DNA of 64,000 nt, taken from Corallococcus sicarius (GTDB lineage Bacteria; Myxococcota; Myxococcia; Myxococcales; Myxococcaceae). Positions 16,729 through 24,819 of this stretch are shown here, piece by piece. The stretch covers positions 1 through 64,000 of the forward strand of contig NZ_RAWG01000008.1 in assembly GCF_003611735.1 (NCBI RefSeq), written 5' to 3'. The first letter of the stretch is position 1, and every line of letters starts with the position of its first letter. Position numbers and translations under genes: made by a program. The notes below the pieces were generated by a model that made no database searches, was not told where the DNA came from, and worked only from the letters and a program-made list of their open reading frames with translations.

Positions 16729-18078
16729 ATGAGGGTACATCGCGCTCTCGCGCTACTCCTGCTGGTTTGGTTGACAGGCTGTGCCTCAGGGCGCGTGGTG
16801 CGCTTGGAAACGGGCCAGGGGCCGCCAGTCGTCTTCACGCCTCACAACGACGAAGCCGGGCCGGTGGAGGTGGAGCGGCGCGAGTTCAAAGCGGCCATGG
16901 CGAGGCTGGCGCGGGGCGTGAGGCTCCCGGCCAATCCCCAGCAGGCCGCGCGGCGCCTGATGGGAGTGGACGCCCGAGGCGGCACGTACCTCTTCGATCC
17001 GCGCACCCGGCAGATGACGCCACTGGAGGGGGCGGCACTGGCCTCCGACATGCCGCCAGCGGAGGTGGAGCTGACGCGGGCATATCTGCGTTGGTGCGAG
17101 CGCACCGGGCGCAAGGGCGACTGTCTGCGTTTGCTGGCGGAGAGTCCCACCGTCACCGGAGACGGGCGCTATGCGCTGGCCATGGCCATGGCTCAAGGTG
17201 TTGTTTTAGAGGAGATGCTAGATGCCTTCAAAGACATGGCCGACCCGCACGCGGCGCTCTCGGCGGCGCTGTGGACCATGACCCTCTATCTGGTCCTCTG
17301 GTCGGTGCCCGAGCCGGTGAGCAAGGGCCTGGCTGCTGTGATGACGGCGACAGCCATTGTCTACCTCGGGGTGGACACCTTCTGGACGCTGATAGCGGGC
17401 TTCAAACGGCTGGTGGAAGAGGCGGACCGGGCCACCACGTTTGACGAGCTCCGCGATGCGGGTGAGCGCTACGGCAAGGTGATGGGCGGGAACGCGGCGC
17501 GAGCCTTCGCGCTGCTGGCGACGGTGGCCGTCGGTAACACGGCTGCGGGCTTCGCCTCGAAGGTGCCGACGCTGCCTGGTTCCGCCCAGGCGGCAGCGCT
17601 GGCCGGGGGCCGCGCGGGTATCCGCCTTGCCGCCGTGGGCGAAGTGGGAGCGGTGGCGGTGACGGGCGAGGCTGTCACCGTGGCGCTGGCCCCCAACGCG
17701 GTGGCCATGACGGCACGGGCCATGGGGGGCGCGGCTGCCGCCCCGGTAGACGCGAAGGGCCATGACCACCACATCGCCACGAACAAGTGGTGGAAGTCCA
17801 CGAACAATGAAGGTCCGTGGTCTCCCAGGTTCCAGAGGATCTTCGATAAGGCGGGCATGTCGCTGGACGATCCGGCCAACATCGTCCACGTCAAGGGCCA
17901 CAAGGGACCTCACCCGCAGGCGTACCACAAGGCGATTCTCCGCCGCCTGTCTGACGCAACGGAGGGGTGTCGCACCATGCAGCAATGCCGCGAAGCGCTG
18001 ACTACGGAATTGCGTGACTTGGCGGGGGAAATCGCCACCCACGGGTCCGACCTCAACAGGCTGGTCACCGGCACCTAG
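16729..18078 (+). CDS. SitA5-like polymorphic toxin lipoprotein with C-terminal AHH nuclease
   Basis: 449 residues. ATG 16729 is preferred over TTG 16726 because a GGGGGA ribosome site lies 4 nt upstream. A type II signal with lipobox LTGC makes it a lipoprotein. The middle (LLAESPTVTGDGRYALAMAM, EEMLDAFKDMADPHAALSA, VSKGLAAVMTATAIVYLGVD, DELRDAGERYGKVMG) matches what I know of the conserved delivery region of the Myxococcus SitA5 family, toxins moved between kin by TraA/TraB outer-membrane exchange. It includes two hydrophobic segments. The last ~105 residues are an AHH-type HNH nuclease (DHHIATNKWWK, FDKAGMSLDDPANIVHVKGH, GPHPQAYHKAIL). The next gene, 10 bp downstream, is the likely immunity gene. 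The domain swap at the C-terminus is typical of polymorphic toxins. Confidence 0.85.
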   Translation: MRVHRALALLLLVWLTGCASGRVVRLETGQGPPVVFTPHNDEAGPVEVERREFKAAMARLARGVRLPANPQQAARRLMGVDARGGTYLFDPRTRQMTPLEGAALASDMPPAEVELTRAYLRWCERTGRKGDCLRLLAESPTVTGDGRYALAMAMAQGVVLEEMLDAFKDMADPHAALSAALWTMTLYLVLWSVPEPVSKGLAAVMTATAIVYLGVDTFWTLIAGFKRLVEEADRATTFDELRDAGERYGKVMGGNAARAFALLATVAVGNTAAGFASKVPTLPGSAQAAALAGGRAGIRLAAVGEVGAVAVTGEAVTVALAPNAVAMTARAMGGAAAAPVDAKGHDHHIATNKWWKSTNNEGPWSPRFQRIFDKAGMSLDDPANIVHVKGHKGPHPQAYHKAILRRLSDATEGCRTMQQCREALTTELRDLAGEIATHGSDLNRLVTGT

Positions 18079-18088
18079 GATCACGACA

Positions 18089-18667
18089 ATGGATCGCATG
18101 GTAAGGCGCTATTTCGATCTGAGCGACGACATGACCATTCCAGGCCGGTGGGTGCTCGGCACTCCCACGGACGCTCAAGGCCGGGAGGTGGACGACCCCT
18201 GGATGTTCTATCGGGGCCAGCAACTTCCAGACCTGGGACGCTTGAAACTTCCCATGGATGTACCCGGCAGGGCGCTCGACTTCTCACAAGCGGCGTTCGC
18301 GGCCCCGGTGGTCCACGCCCGAGTGGCTTCCGCACTCACGGAGCTAGCCCCCGAGGAAGTGCAGACCCTGCCCGTGGAGATAGAGGGCCACCCTGAGCCG
18401 TTCTTCATTCTCGTGGCGACCCAACTCATTCAGTGCATTGACGAACGAGCATCAAGGCACGTCAGGAAATGGACCCCAGAAGATGGGCGGCCCGAGAAGC
18501 TGGGGAAGTACCGGGACGTGCGAGGGATGCGGATCGACCCGGCGCAGGTAGGTGACGCCAAAATATTCCGCCCCCGGGGCTGGGCTATCGCGCTGATTGT
18601 CCGGGACGATATCAAAGAAGCCCTGGAACACATGGGGGCCACAGGGACGGAATTTGAAGAAGTCTAG
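18089..18667 (+). CDS. Imm11-family immunity protein for the adjacent toxin
   Basis: 192 residues starting MDRMVRRYFDLSDDM; an AGGA site lies 9 bp before the ATG and the gene begins 10 bp after the toxin stop. The sequence has the hallmarks I associate with the Imm11 (DUF1629, MXAN_0049-type) family: RYFDLSDD near the start, GRWVLGTPTDAQGREVDDPW, VPVEIEGHPEPF-like strands and FILVATQLIQCIDERAS, ending EALEHMGATGTEFEEV. No signal peptide, so cytosolic, where a delivered nuclease would act. It should bind and neutralise the AHH domain. In Sit systems toxin and immunity genes are adjacent and co-inherited, which fits this arrangement. A second in-frame ATG at 18098 could also be used. Confidence 0.85.
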   Translation: MDRMVRRYFDLSDDMTIPGRWVLGTPTDAQGREVDDPWMFYRGQQLPDLGRLKLPMDVPGRALDFSQAAFAAPVVHARVASALTELAPEEVQTLPVEIEGHPEPFFILVATQLIQCIDERASRHVRKWTPEDGRPEKLGKYRDVRGMRIDPAQVGDAKIFRPRGWAIALIVRDDIKEALEHMGATGTEFEEV

Positions 18668-18684
18668 GGATAAGCTCCATGGCT

Positions 18685-18728
18685 CCGAGGTGGCGCTCAG
18701 CGCGGGCGTTGGTCACCACCGCGCATGG
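18685..18728 (+). repeat. outlying copy of the 16.3-16.7 kb repeat
   Basis: CCGAGGTGGCGCTCAGCGCGG followed by GCGTTGGTCACCACCGCGCATGG. It matches the long form of the unit at 16273 (CCGAGGTGG...TCTGGCAACCATTGCGCATGG) and stands 17 bp after the immunity gene, so the repeat family brackets the sit cassette. Confidence 0.65.
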
Positions 18729-18893
18729 GCCCTGTCCGACGCAGGGCTCCGCCCGGCTTGGTGTTCCGCAGGGACCAAAAAAGAACCAAATCCAATGGAC
18801 GGGTCTGGACTCGCCCGGACAGGAAGCCGCCCCCCTTTCAGAGGTAAAACCGGGCGGACAGGCGTTGGTCCGAGTAGGGACCAAATCCGCCTA

Positions 18894-18920
18894 CGAGGCT
18901 TCGATTCTCGCCGCCTCCAC
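18894..18920 (+). other. tmRNA/tRNA 3'-end-like sequence, probable integration att remnant
   Basis: CGAGGCTTCGATTCTCG followed by CCGCCTCCAC. The TTCGATTC(C/T)CGCCGCCTCCAC string is what the 3' end of bacterial tmRNA (ssrA) looks like, a common target of site-specific integrases. No 5' tRNA-like half precedes it and the T-arm does not fold canonically, so it is not a functional RNA gene. It sits between the sit cassette and a truncated regulator fragment, as an att site left by island integration would. The rest of 18729-18985 has no recognisable gene. Confidence 0.45.
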
Positions 18921-18985
18921 TGAGCATCTCCCGGGAAGGACTCAGCTTTCCGCGAGACTGTAGCAAGAGATGTAGCAAGGCCCCG

Positions 18986-19139
18986 GGCACCTACGAGCGA
19001 GACCTCATCGTTGCGGCCCTGGAGGGCGCGAAGGGCAACCGGAGCGAGGCGACGCGGCGGCTCGACATCAGCCGCGCCACCCTGCACGACAAGCTGCGCA
19101 AAGTACGGGCTCGCCGCCGGGGACGAGGACGGCGCCTGA
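18986..19139 (+). pseudogene. Fis-type HTH C-terminal fragment of an NtrC-family regulator, frameshifted
   Basis: The frame reads GTYERDLIVAALEGAKGNRS, then EATRRLDISRATLHDKLRK. This is the DNA-binding helix-turn-helix at the end of sigma-54 activators. At 19101-19105 an extra G (AAAGTACGGG) shifts the frame; without it the end would be LRKYGLAAGDEDGA and a stop at 19137-19139, a normal tail for the family. The receiver and AAA+ domains are missing, so the gene was cut on its 5' side, apparently at the att-like junction, and then frameshifted. Confidence 0.6.
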
Positions 19140-19268
19140 GCCTCACGGCACACGGGTGAGCTGCAACCGTCAGTGCATGAGGTGCTCGTGACCCGGGACC
19201 ACTTCTCTCCTGGCGGGAGACACCCTGGCATATGGTGGCCGGGCAGCACTCACCTGGGAGATACACAC

Positions 19269-19544
19269 ATGCGAATGGCAATCATCGCGGGGCTGATGGC
19301 AGCGGGACTGTTGGCGGGTTGTGGCGGCACGTCCGACGGAGAGATGGGCGTTGCGTGCGCCAACGGCACCACGTGTACCGGTTCCGCCGCCGAGTGCGAG
19401 GCGACGTGCGGTCCCAGCGAGGCGGCTGATGAGAAGAGCGCTGCCTGGATCATGTGCTACTGCTGCGACGGCACCGAGATCCTTGGCGTCTATCCCTCGT
19501 CCTGCGTCGGCTACTGCTCGACCCGCGACGGCGTCTGCGGGTAG
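19269..19544 (+). CDS. small Cys-rich lipoprotein
   Basis: 91 residues from ATG 19269 (MRMAIIAGLMAAGLLAGC). The lipobox LAGC predicts a membrane-anchored lipoprotein. The mature region of about 73 residues holds eleven further Cys, including CANGTTC, CEATC, CYCC and a closing GYCSTRDGVC, suggesting several disulfides or metal binding. Longer upstream starts give no signal peptide and are rejected. Comparable small Cys-rich lipoproteins occur at 33316, 33811 and 62850, but this one does not share their GCCT motif. Function unknown. Confidence 0.7.
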   Translation: MRMAIIAGLMAAGLLAGCGGTSDGEMGVACANGTTCTGSAAECEATCGPSEAADEKSAAWIMCYCCDGTEILGVYPSSCVGYCSTRDGVCG

Positions 19545-19754
19545 CCGCAAAGGCGCCGAGGGAACACCTCTCGTTCTGTAGATGCGGCGGCTCACCCCGG
19601 GCTTTCGGGGCGGGCTGCTGTGTTTCCTAAAGCCATCCCCAAGCCCGCTCCATGACGCGCCGGGCCCCCTGCCTGCCCGGAAGATGGCGCTGACACATGC
19701 CCATGCCGTCAGTAGGCTCGCCGGGCTGCCCCTTCCCCCCTCGCGAGACACGGC

Positions 19755-21170
19755 ATGGCGTCTGCTCACCTGAATCCAGCACGCCTCCCCCCGGGCACGA
19801 AAGTGGGGCACTGGCGAGTCATGGAGCGGCGGGGAGAGGGAGCCTACGGCGCCGTCTACCGCGCCTTCGCCGAGGGGCACCCCGGACCTGTGGCGCTCAA
19901 GCTGGCCCTGTACCCGGGCGACGAGCGCTTCGCGCGCGAGGTGGAGCTGCTCTCCCGCCTCCGTCACCCCCACGTCCCGCGCCTGCTGGACCATGGACGC
20001 TGGCTGCCGCCAGGGGGCCCGCCCCACCCCTTCCTCGCCATGGAGTACGTGGAGGGCGTGTCGCTGTATGCGTGGGCGCGGAGGCAGCGCCCCTCCTCCC
20101 GGCAGGTGCTCCACGTCCTCGCCGAGCTCGCTCGGGCCCTGGAGGCCACGCATGCCGTGGGCGGCATCCACCGGGACGTGAAGGGCGACAACGTCCTCGT
20201 GAGCGCCGCGGAGGGACGGGCCTTCCTCACCGACTTCGGCTCCGGGCACTTCGTGGGCGCCGCTCCGCTGACGTCACCGCCCTTTCCTCCCGGGACCCCG
20301 CCCTACCGCTCGCCCGAGGCGTGGCGCTCCGTGCGCTTCCCCCTCCTCGAATCGGCCGTGCCCTATGCCCCTGGGACGGCGGATGATGTCTTCGCGCTGG
20401 GGGTGACCGCGTACAGGCTGGTGACCGGCGAGTACCCTCCGGCGGCGGCACCGAAGGACCCGGAGTGCCCTGTCTGGAGTCTGGAGGGCGCGGGCCCTCC
20501 GCCTCCGCGAGCGCTCAACGTCCGCTGCTGCCCGGAGCTGAGCGGGCTCGTGTCTCGGATGCTTTCCGTGCGCCCCGAGGCGCGCGGCGGTGCCCGCGAA
20601 CTGGCGGAGGCGCTGGAGCAGACCGCGAGGAAGGCGGGGCCGGAGGCGGATGCGCCGCTCTTCATCGCGGAGGTGTCTCACCCCTTGAGGACATGGGCCG
20701 ACTCCCCACCTGTCTTGCCTCGAGGCACCAGGCCTCGCTGGCGCCCATGGCTCGTGGCAGGCAGCGTGGGAGGCGCGCTCATGCTTGGCGCCGGGGGGAT
20801 GCTGCGCGTGCATCCCGGAGCGGCTTCCGCGAAGGAGCCGACTTCCCTGCGCATGGGTGCGGAGGATGGCGGCACCGTGGCCGTCGGGGACTCGGTGATG
20901 ACAACCCCGGTGGCGCCCACCCGGGAACCGTCCGCGTGGTCGACCCTTGGGGTGGACATGCCACCGAAGCCCTTTCCGGGGCAGCGACGGCCTGATGCCA
21001 ACGGCCGCTGCCCCGGCAAGGCCCAGGTCGCCATCCATGGCGGATGCTGGATGAAGTCACCGGTCGATCCGAAGGACTGCGACCCGGACTCCTTTGTCTA
21101 CAAGGGCGTTTGTTATACGCCCGTTTTCGCCCTCCCACGCCCCGCCACCTCGAATACCGCCGCGCCATAG
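19755..21170 (+). CDS. membrane-anchored Ser/Thr protein kinase (Hanks type)
   Basis: 471 residues. Kinase domain at about 17-290: glycine loop GEGAYGAVYRA, ATP-binding Lys in VALKLAL (K49), catalytic HRDVKGDN (D141) and DFGSG (D160), then GTPPYRSPE. All key residues are present, so it should be active. HRD in the catalytic loop puts it in the RD class. A Pro/Ala linker leads to one membrane helix at about 332-350 (WLVAGSVGGALMLGAGGML), placing the last ~120 residues outside the cytoplasm. That part is short and Cys-poor until CPGKAQVAIHGGCW and DCDPDSFVYKGVCY, a possible small disulfide sensor. Monocistronic by spacing. Confidence 0.9.
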   Translation: MASAHLNPARLPPGTKVGHWRVMERRGEGAYGAVYRAFAEGHPGPVALKLALYPGDERFAREVELLSRLRHPHVPRLLDHGRWLPPGGPPHPFLAMEYVEGVSLYAWARRQRPSSRQVLHVLAELARALEATHAVGGIHRDVKGDNVLVSAAEGRAFLTDFGSGHFVGAAPLTSPPFPPGTPPYRSPEAWRSVRFPLLESAVPYAPGTADDVFALGVTAYRLVTGEYPPAAAPKDPECPVWSLEGAGPPPPRALNVRCCPELSGLVSRMLSVRPEARGGARELAEALEQTARKAGPEADAPLFIAEVSHPLRTWADSPPVLPRGTRPRWRPWLVAGSVGGALMLGAGGMLRVHPGAASAKEPTSLRMGAEDGGTVAVGDSVMTTPVAPTREPSAWSTLGVDMPPKPFPGQRRPDANGRCPGKAQVAIHGGCWMKSPVDPKDCDPDSFVYKGVCYTPVFALPRPATSNTAAP

Positions 21171-21172
21171 CC

Positions 21173-21189
21173 CGACAGCATCCCTGTCG
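21173..21189 (+). terminator. weak hairpin after the kinase gene
   Basis: CGACAG (21173-21178) pairs with CTGTCG (21184-21189), followed by TTGAAAACG. Short stem, low confidence. Confidence 0.3.
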
Positions 21190-21208
21190 TTGAAAACGAT
21201 TGTTCCCG

Positions 21209-21328
21209 ATGCACCATGACGACGAGCTCCTCGCGATCCGCTGGTGGGACTGGGACGCCGAGAAGCTCACCCGCAACCTCGACGCCATCCGTGGCGCGGA
21301 CCTGGACGCGCTGAAGCGCGCGACCTGA
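21209..21328 (+). pseudogene. C-terminal remnant of a CatB-like xenobiotic acetyltransferase
   Basis: 39 codons reading MHHDDELLAIRWWDWDAEKL, then TRNLDAIRGADLDALKRAT. The RWWDW(D/P)xEK helix is the hallmark end of hexapeptide-repeat CatB/Vat acetyltransferases. The left-handed beta-helix catalytic domain is absent and an in-frame stop lies just upstream, so this is a dead fragment. Confidence 0.6.
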
Positions 21329-21329
21329 A

Positions 21330-21479
21330 TCACTCGGGCTGGTAGACGTGCGCGACGGTGCCCTTCTCGAACCGCGGGGTGCTGACCAGGCGCAGGTTCA
21401 TCGGCTTCTCGCACACCGGGAACAGCCGGAGCCAGCTTCCCGGCGCCACCGGGTGGATGACGAGCCGGGACAACGAGCA
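21330..21479 (-). pseudogene. C-terminal remnant of a RibD/dihydrofolate-reductase-family protein
   Basis: The minus-strand frame reads LVIHPVAPGSWLRLFP, then VCEKPMNLRLVSTPRF, EKGTVAHVYQPE and a stop at 21330. It resembles the end of RibD C-terminal (DHFR-like) proteins, whose consensus is LHPVVLGSGxxLF. Homology stops near 21479. The 243 bp from there to the next gene contain no recognised feature. Confidence 0.5.
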
Positions 21480-21722
21480 CTGATTGCTGGAGCGTCACCA
21501 CTTCCTCTCGCCGAGTCAGGCCCGGCGGGAACTGATGCAGAAGCAAGCGGCCTGATGACGACCCACCTAGTGTCTCATCAATCCGGTGCGGTACAGCAGG
21601 TGCTGCAGGGAATCCGCGCGCGACCCGTTGGCGGATGCATCCCAGGGGGTGGCGACACCTCTTCGCGCACTTCTAACCGGCCCTCGGGAATGGCACTCTT
21701 TGGACCCAAAGGGGAGAAAGAC

Positions 21723-24700
21723 ATGCGGCGGATTCCCGGGTGGGTCGTGGTGGTGTGCTTGTTCTGGGCGGCGGGATCCCCGGCCGGAGAGGAGAAGCCG
21801 GATGTGCGGTTGCAGGAGGCCCGGGCGGCATATGCCGAGGCGATGAAGTCCGACAAGGAAGGCAAGTACGCCAAGACCGTGGCGCAGGGTGGACATGCCC
21901 TCGCGCTGCTGGAGGCGGTGCTCGGGGGCTCGCATCCAGAAGTCGCCAACTGTCTGGACCTGCTCGGTGCGTCACACCGACGTCAAGGGGAGTTGGACCG
22001 GGCCGAGCCCCTGCTTCAGCGCGTGCTCGCCATTCGCGAAGAGGCCCTCGGCAAGAAGCATCCCGACGTCGCCCAATCGCTCAACAACCTCGCCAACCTC
22101 TACCTGGAGCAGGGGTTGTTCGGCCAGGCCGAGCCGCTCCATCAGCGCGCGCTCGCCATTCGGGAAGAGGCCCTCGGCAGGAGCCATCCCCTCGTCGCCG
22201 CCTCGCTCAACAACCTCGCCGTCCTCTACGACCAACAGGGGCTGTACGGCCGGGCCGAGCCGCTCTACCAGCGCGCCCTCGCCGTTCGGGAAGAGGCCCT
22301 CGGCAGGAATCATCCCTCCGTCGCCACCTCGCTCAGCAACCTCGCCATCCTCTACTCGGAGCAGGGGTTGTACGGCCGGGCCGAGGCACTCCATCTGCGC
22401 GCGCTCGCCATCCGGGAAGAGGACTTCGGCACCCATCATCTCGACATCGCCAGCACACTCTCCAACCTCGCCAACATCTACCATGAGCAGGGGTTGTACG
22501 GTCAGGCCGAGCCGCTCTACCAGCGCGCCCTCGCCATCAAGGAAGAGGCCCTCGGCAGGAACCATCCCAGCATCGCCATCCCGCTCCACAACCTCGCCCT
22601 CCTCTACTCGGAGCAGGGGTTGTACGACCGCGCTGAGCCGCTCTATCAGCGTGCGCTTGCCCTTCGCGAAGAGGCCCTCGGCAAGAAGCATCCCGACGTC
22701 GCCCAATCGCTCAACGGCCTCGCCGACCTCTACGTCAAGCAGGGCCGATACGGCCGGGCCGAGCCGCTCTACCGACGCGCGCTGCCCCTCCTGGAAGCGG
22801 CCCACGGCAAGAACCATCCCGAGGCCGCCCAGTCGCTCAGCGGCCTCGCCAATCTCTACGTCCAGCAGGGCCGATACAGCCGGGCCGAGCCGCTCTACCA
22901 ACGCGCGCTGCCCATGCTGGAAGCGGCGCTCGGCAAGAACCACCCCCACGTTGCCCGGGAGCTCAACGGACTCGCTTTGCTGAAGCTGGGCCAGCGTCGC
23001 CTCGGTGCGGCCATTCCGCTGTTCACGCGCGCCTTCTCCGTATCCGAGCGGCGCCTGCGCCAGGAGGCACTCGACTTCTCCGAGTCGCGCCTGGCCCGCT
23101 TCCTCCAGTTTCTCCGCACCGATGAGGAGCGCCTCTACGCGCTGCTGCGCGCCCACCCCGACAACGCCAGCGTCAGACGCCTGGCCCTGGGGGCGGCCCT
23201 GCTCCTCAAGGGCCGCTCCGTCGAAGAGACCGCCGACATCTCCCGCGCTGTCTACCGAAGCCTGGGCCAACAGGAGCACGACACCTTCGAGCGCTTGCGC
23301 TCGCTGCGCACCCAACTGGCCCAGCTCTCTCATGAAGGCCCTGGCTCGCGCCCACCGGCAACCTACCAGCAACAGCTTCAAGCGCTCGTCGAGCAGGGAG
23401 ATGCCCTCGAAGCCGACCTTGCCAGGCGCTCCGCGCCCCTTCGCACGCTGGCCGCGCTGCCAGCGCTCGCGGACATCGTCGCGCATGTCGCGCAGGCTCT
23501 TCCCCAGGATGGCGCCCTCGTCGAGTTCATCACCTATGAGGACCGCCCCCTGCTGCCCAGACCCGGCACCCCCAAGGCACAGCTGCGCTACCTGGCGCTG
23601 GTGCTCTTCCCGGACGCCACCACCCGGGTCCTCGACCTTGGCCTCGCCGAGCCTATCGACTCCGCCGCCTCACACCTGCGCGACGCCCTGGCCAACCGAG
23701 ACGCCTCCCTCCAAACCCAGGCACAGGCGCTCTACGCGCTTGTCTTCCAGCCCCTGCTTCCACTGCTGGGAGGAAGGCGCCACCTCTTCCTCTCCCCGGA
23801 TGGCCAACTGGCCCTGGTGCCCTTCGCGGCACTCCACGACTCCCACCAATTCCTTGTCGACAGCTTCGACTTCACCTACGTCACCTCCGGAAAGGACCTG
23901 CTGCCCCGTCCCGAGCAGACGGCACCCGAGGCCTCCGCCGTCGTCCTCGCGGACCCGGACTTCAGCGCGGCGCTTCAACCCCCTGCTTCCCCCATCGCGG
24001 AAGCGTCAGCCGAGCGCTCCTCCTCCGTCGGGCGCTTCTTCGCCTCGCTGGGCGAGCGCCAGACGCACCGGGCCTGGGCCACGGTCCCACTGCCCGGCAC
24101 GCGCGAGGAGGCCAAAGCCATCCAACGCCTGCTCCCCGATGCCCAGCTCTTCCTCGGCCCCGCTGCCACCAAGGAGCGGCTGCTGTCCCTGCCCGCCCCA
24201 GGCATCCTCCATCTGGCCACCCACGGGTTCTTCCTGGATGACACTCCCGCTTCTCCCCACTCCCGAGCCGTCGGTCACTTCGGGGCCCTGGGCGAGAACC
24301 CTCGCGAATCGCGCCCACCGGATCCCCTGCTGCGCTCCGGGCTGCTCTTCTCGGGGGCGGGCGCGCTGACCTCCTCCACCTCCAGCCCCACCCGGCCCCC
24401 ACCCAACACGGCGGTGGTGACGGCGCTGGAGTTGGCCGGCCTCGACTTGTGGGGCACCCAGTTGGTCGTCCTCTCCGCCTGCGACACCGGGCGCGGAGAC
24501 GTCAAGCTCGGCCAAGGCGTCTATGGGCTGCGCCGCGCCTTCATCGTGGCGGGCGCAGAGACGGTGGTGATGAGCCTGTGGAAGGTGAAGGACGACACCA
24601 CTTCGCAGTTGATGGAGGCCTACTACCGCAACTTGCTGACGGGACAAGGCCGAGCCTCCGCCCTGCGTGAAGCCATGCTCTGGCTACGGGCCTCGAAGCC

Positions 24701-24791
24701 CCATCCGCACTATTGGGCTCCCTTCGTGGTCCTGGGCCGGGACGCCCCGTTGCGCGTGCTGGCACCTGGCCCTCGGGAGCCCCCCAGGTAA
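21723..24791 (+). CDS. secreted TPR-CHAT protein (caspase-like protease)
   Basis: 1,022 residues from ATG 21723, which has an AAAGGGGAGA ribosome site and a signal peptide (MRRIPGWVVVVCLFWAAG). Residues 71-448 are nine 42-residue TPRs of the kinesin-light-chain type (HPxVAxSLNNLAxLYxxQGxY, then RAEPLYQRALAIREEALG). Residues ~690-1015 form a CHAT domain with the caspase-like dyad: His834 in LHLATHGFF and Cys920 in VVLSACDTGRG. CHAT proteases are usually gated by attached TPRs sensing a partner. Export is unusual compared with the cytosolic TPR-CHAT of type III-E CRISPR; no cas or gasdermin gene is nearby. Partner unknown. Confidence 0.88.
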   Translation: MRRIPGWVVVVCLFWAAGSPAGEEKPDVRLQEARAAYAEAMKSDKEGKYAKTVAQGGHALALLEAVLGGSHPEVANCLDLLGASHRRQGELDRAEPLLQRVLAIREEALGKKHPDVAQSLNNLANLYLEQGLFGQAEPLHQRALAIREEALGRSHPLVAASLNNLAVLYDQQGLYGRAEPLYQRALAVREEALGRNHPSVATSLSNLAILYSEQGLYGRAEALHLRALAIREEDFGTHHLDIASTLSNLANIYHEQGLYGQAEPLYQRALAIKEEALGRNHPSIAIPLHNLALLYSEQGLYDRAEPLYQRALALREEALGKKHPDVAQSLNGLADLYVKQGRYGRAEPLYRRALPLLEAAHGKNHPEAAQSLSGLANLYVQQGRYSRAEPLYQRALPMLEAALGKNHPHVARELNGLALLKLGQRRLGAAIPLFTRAFSVSERRLRQEALDFSESRLARFLQFLRTDEERLYALLRAHPDNASVRRLALGAALLLKGRSVEETADISRAVYRSLGQQEHDTFERLRSLRTQLAQLSHEGPGSRPPATYQQQLQALVEQGDALEADLARRSAPLRTLAALPALADIVAHVAQALPQDGALVEFITYEDRPLLPRPGTPKAQLRYLALVLFPDATTRVLDLGLAEPIDSAASHLRDALANRDASLQTQAQALYALVFQPLLPLLGGRRHLFLSPDGQLALVPFAALHDSHQFLVDSFDFTYVTSGKDLLPRPEQTAPEASAVVLADPDFSAALQPPASPIAEASAERSSSVGRFFASLGERQTHRAWATVPLPGTREEAKAIQRLLPDAQLFLGPAATKERLLSLPAPGILHLATHGFFLDDTPASPHSRAVGHFGALGENPRESRPPDPLLRSGLLFSGAGALTSSTSSPTRPPPNTAVVTALELAGLDLWGTQLVVLSACDTGRGDVKLGQGVYGLRRAFIVAGAETVVMSLWKVKDDTTSQLMEAYYRNLLTGQGRASALREAMLWLRASKPHPHYWAPFVVLGRDAPLRVLAPGPREPPR
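21933..23066 (+). repeat. nine 126-bp coding repeats (TPR units)
   Basis: Within the TPR-CHAT gene the 126-bp unit recurs nine times, with stretches such as GCGAAGAGGCCCTCGGCAAG and GAGCAGGGGTTGTACGG nearly identical between units. Copy number could vary between strains by recombination. Confidence 0.8.
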
Positions 24792-24819
24792 CTGTGTCGT
24801 GATGCCAGGACTCAGCGCA

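Noticed and set aside
16222-16730. Several open frames through the 16.3-16.7 kb repeats (PEVALG-like peptides on plus, AERHLG-like on minus)
   Set aside because: Frames are kept open by the GC-rich repeat itself, change between units and have no start context or domain.
18894-18920. Functional tRNA or tmRNA gene
   Set aside because: Only a 3'-end-like string exists; no 5' acceptor strand or anticodon arm upstream, and the T-stem does not pair in the canonical register.
21348-21722. N-terminal extension of the TPR-CHAT protein
   Set aside because: This segment covers the DHFR-like remnant and intergenic DNA; the ATG at 21723 has a good ribosome site and signal peptide.
21723-24791. Link of the TPR-CHAT protein to a type III-E CRISPR or bacterial gasdermin system
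   Set aside because: No cas gene, CRISPR array or gasdermin-like gene occurs anywhere in the window.
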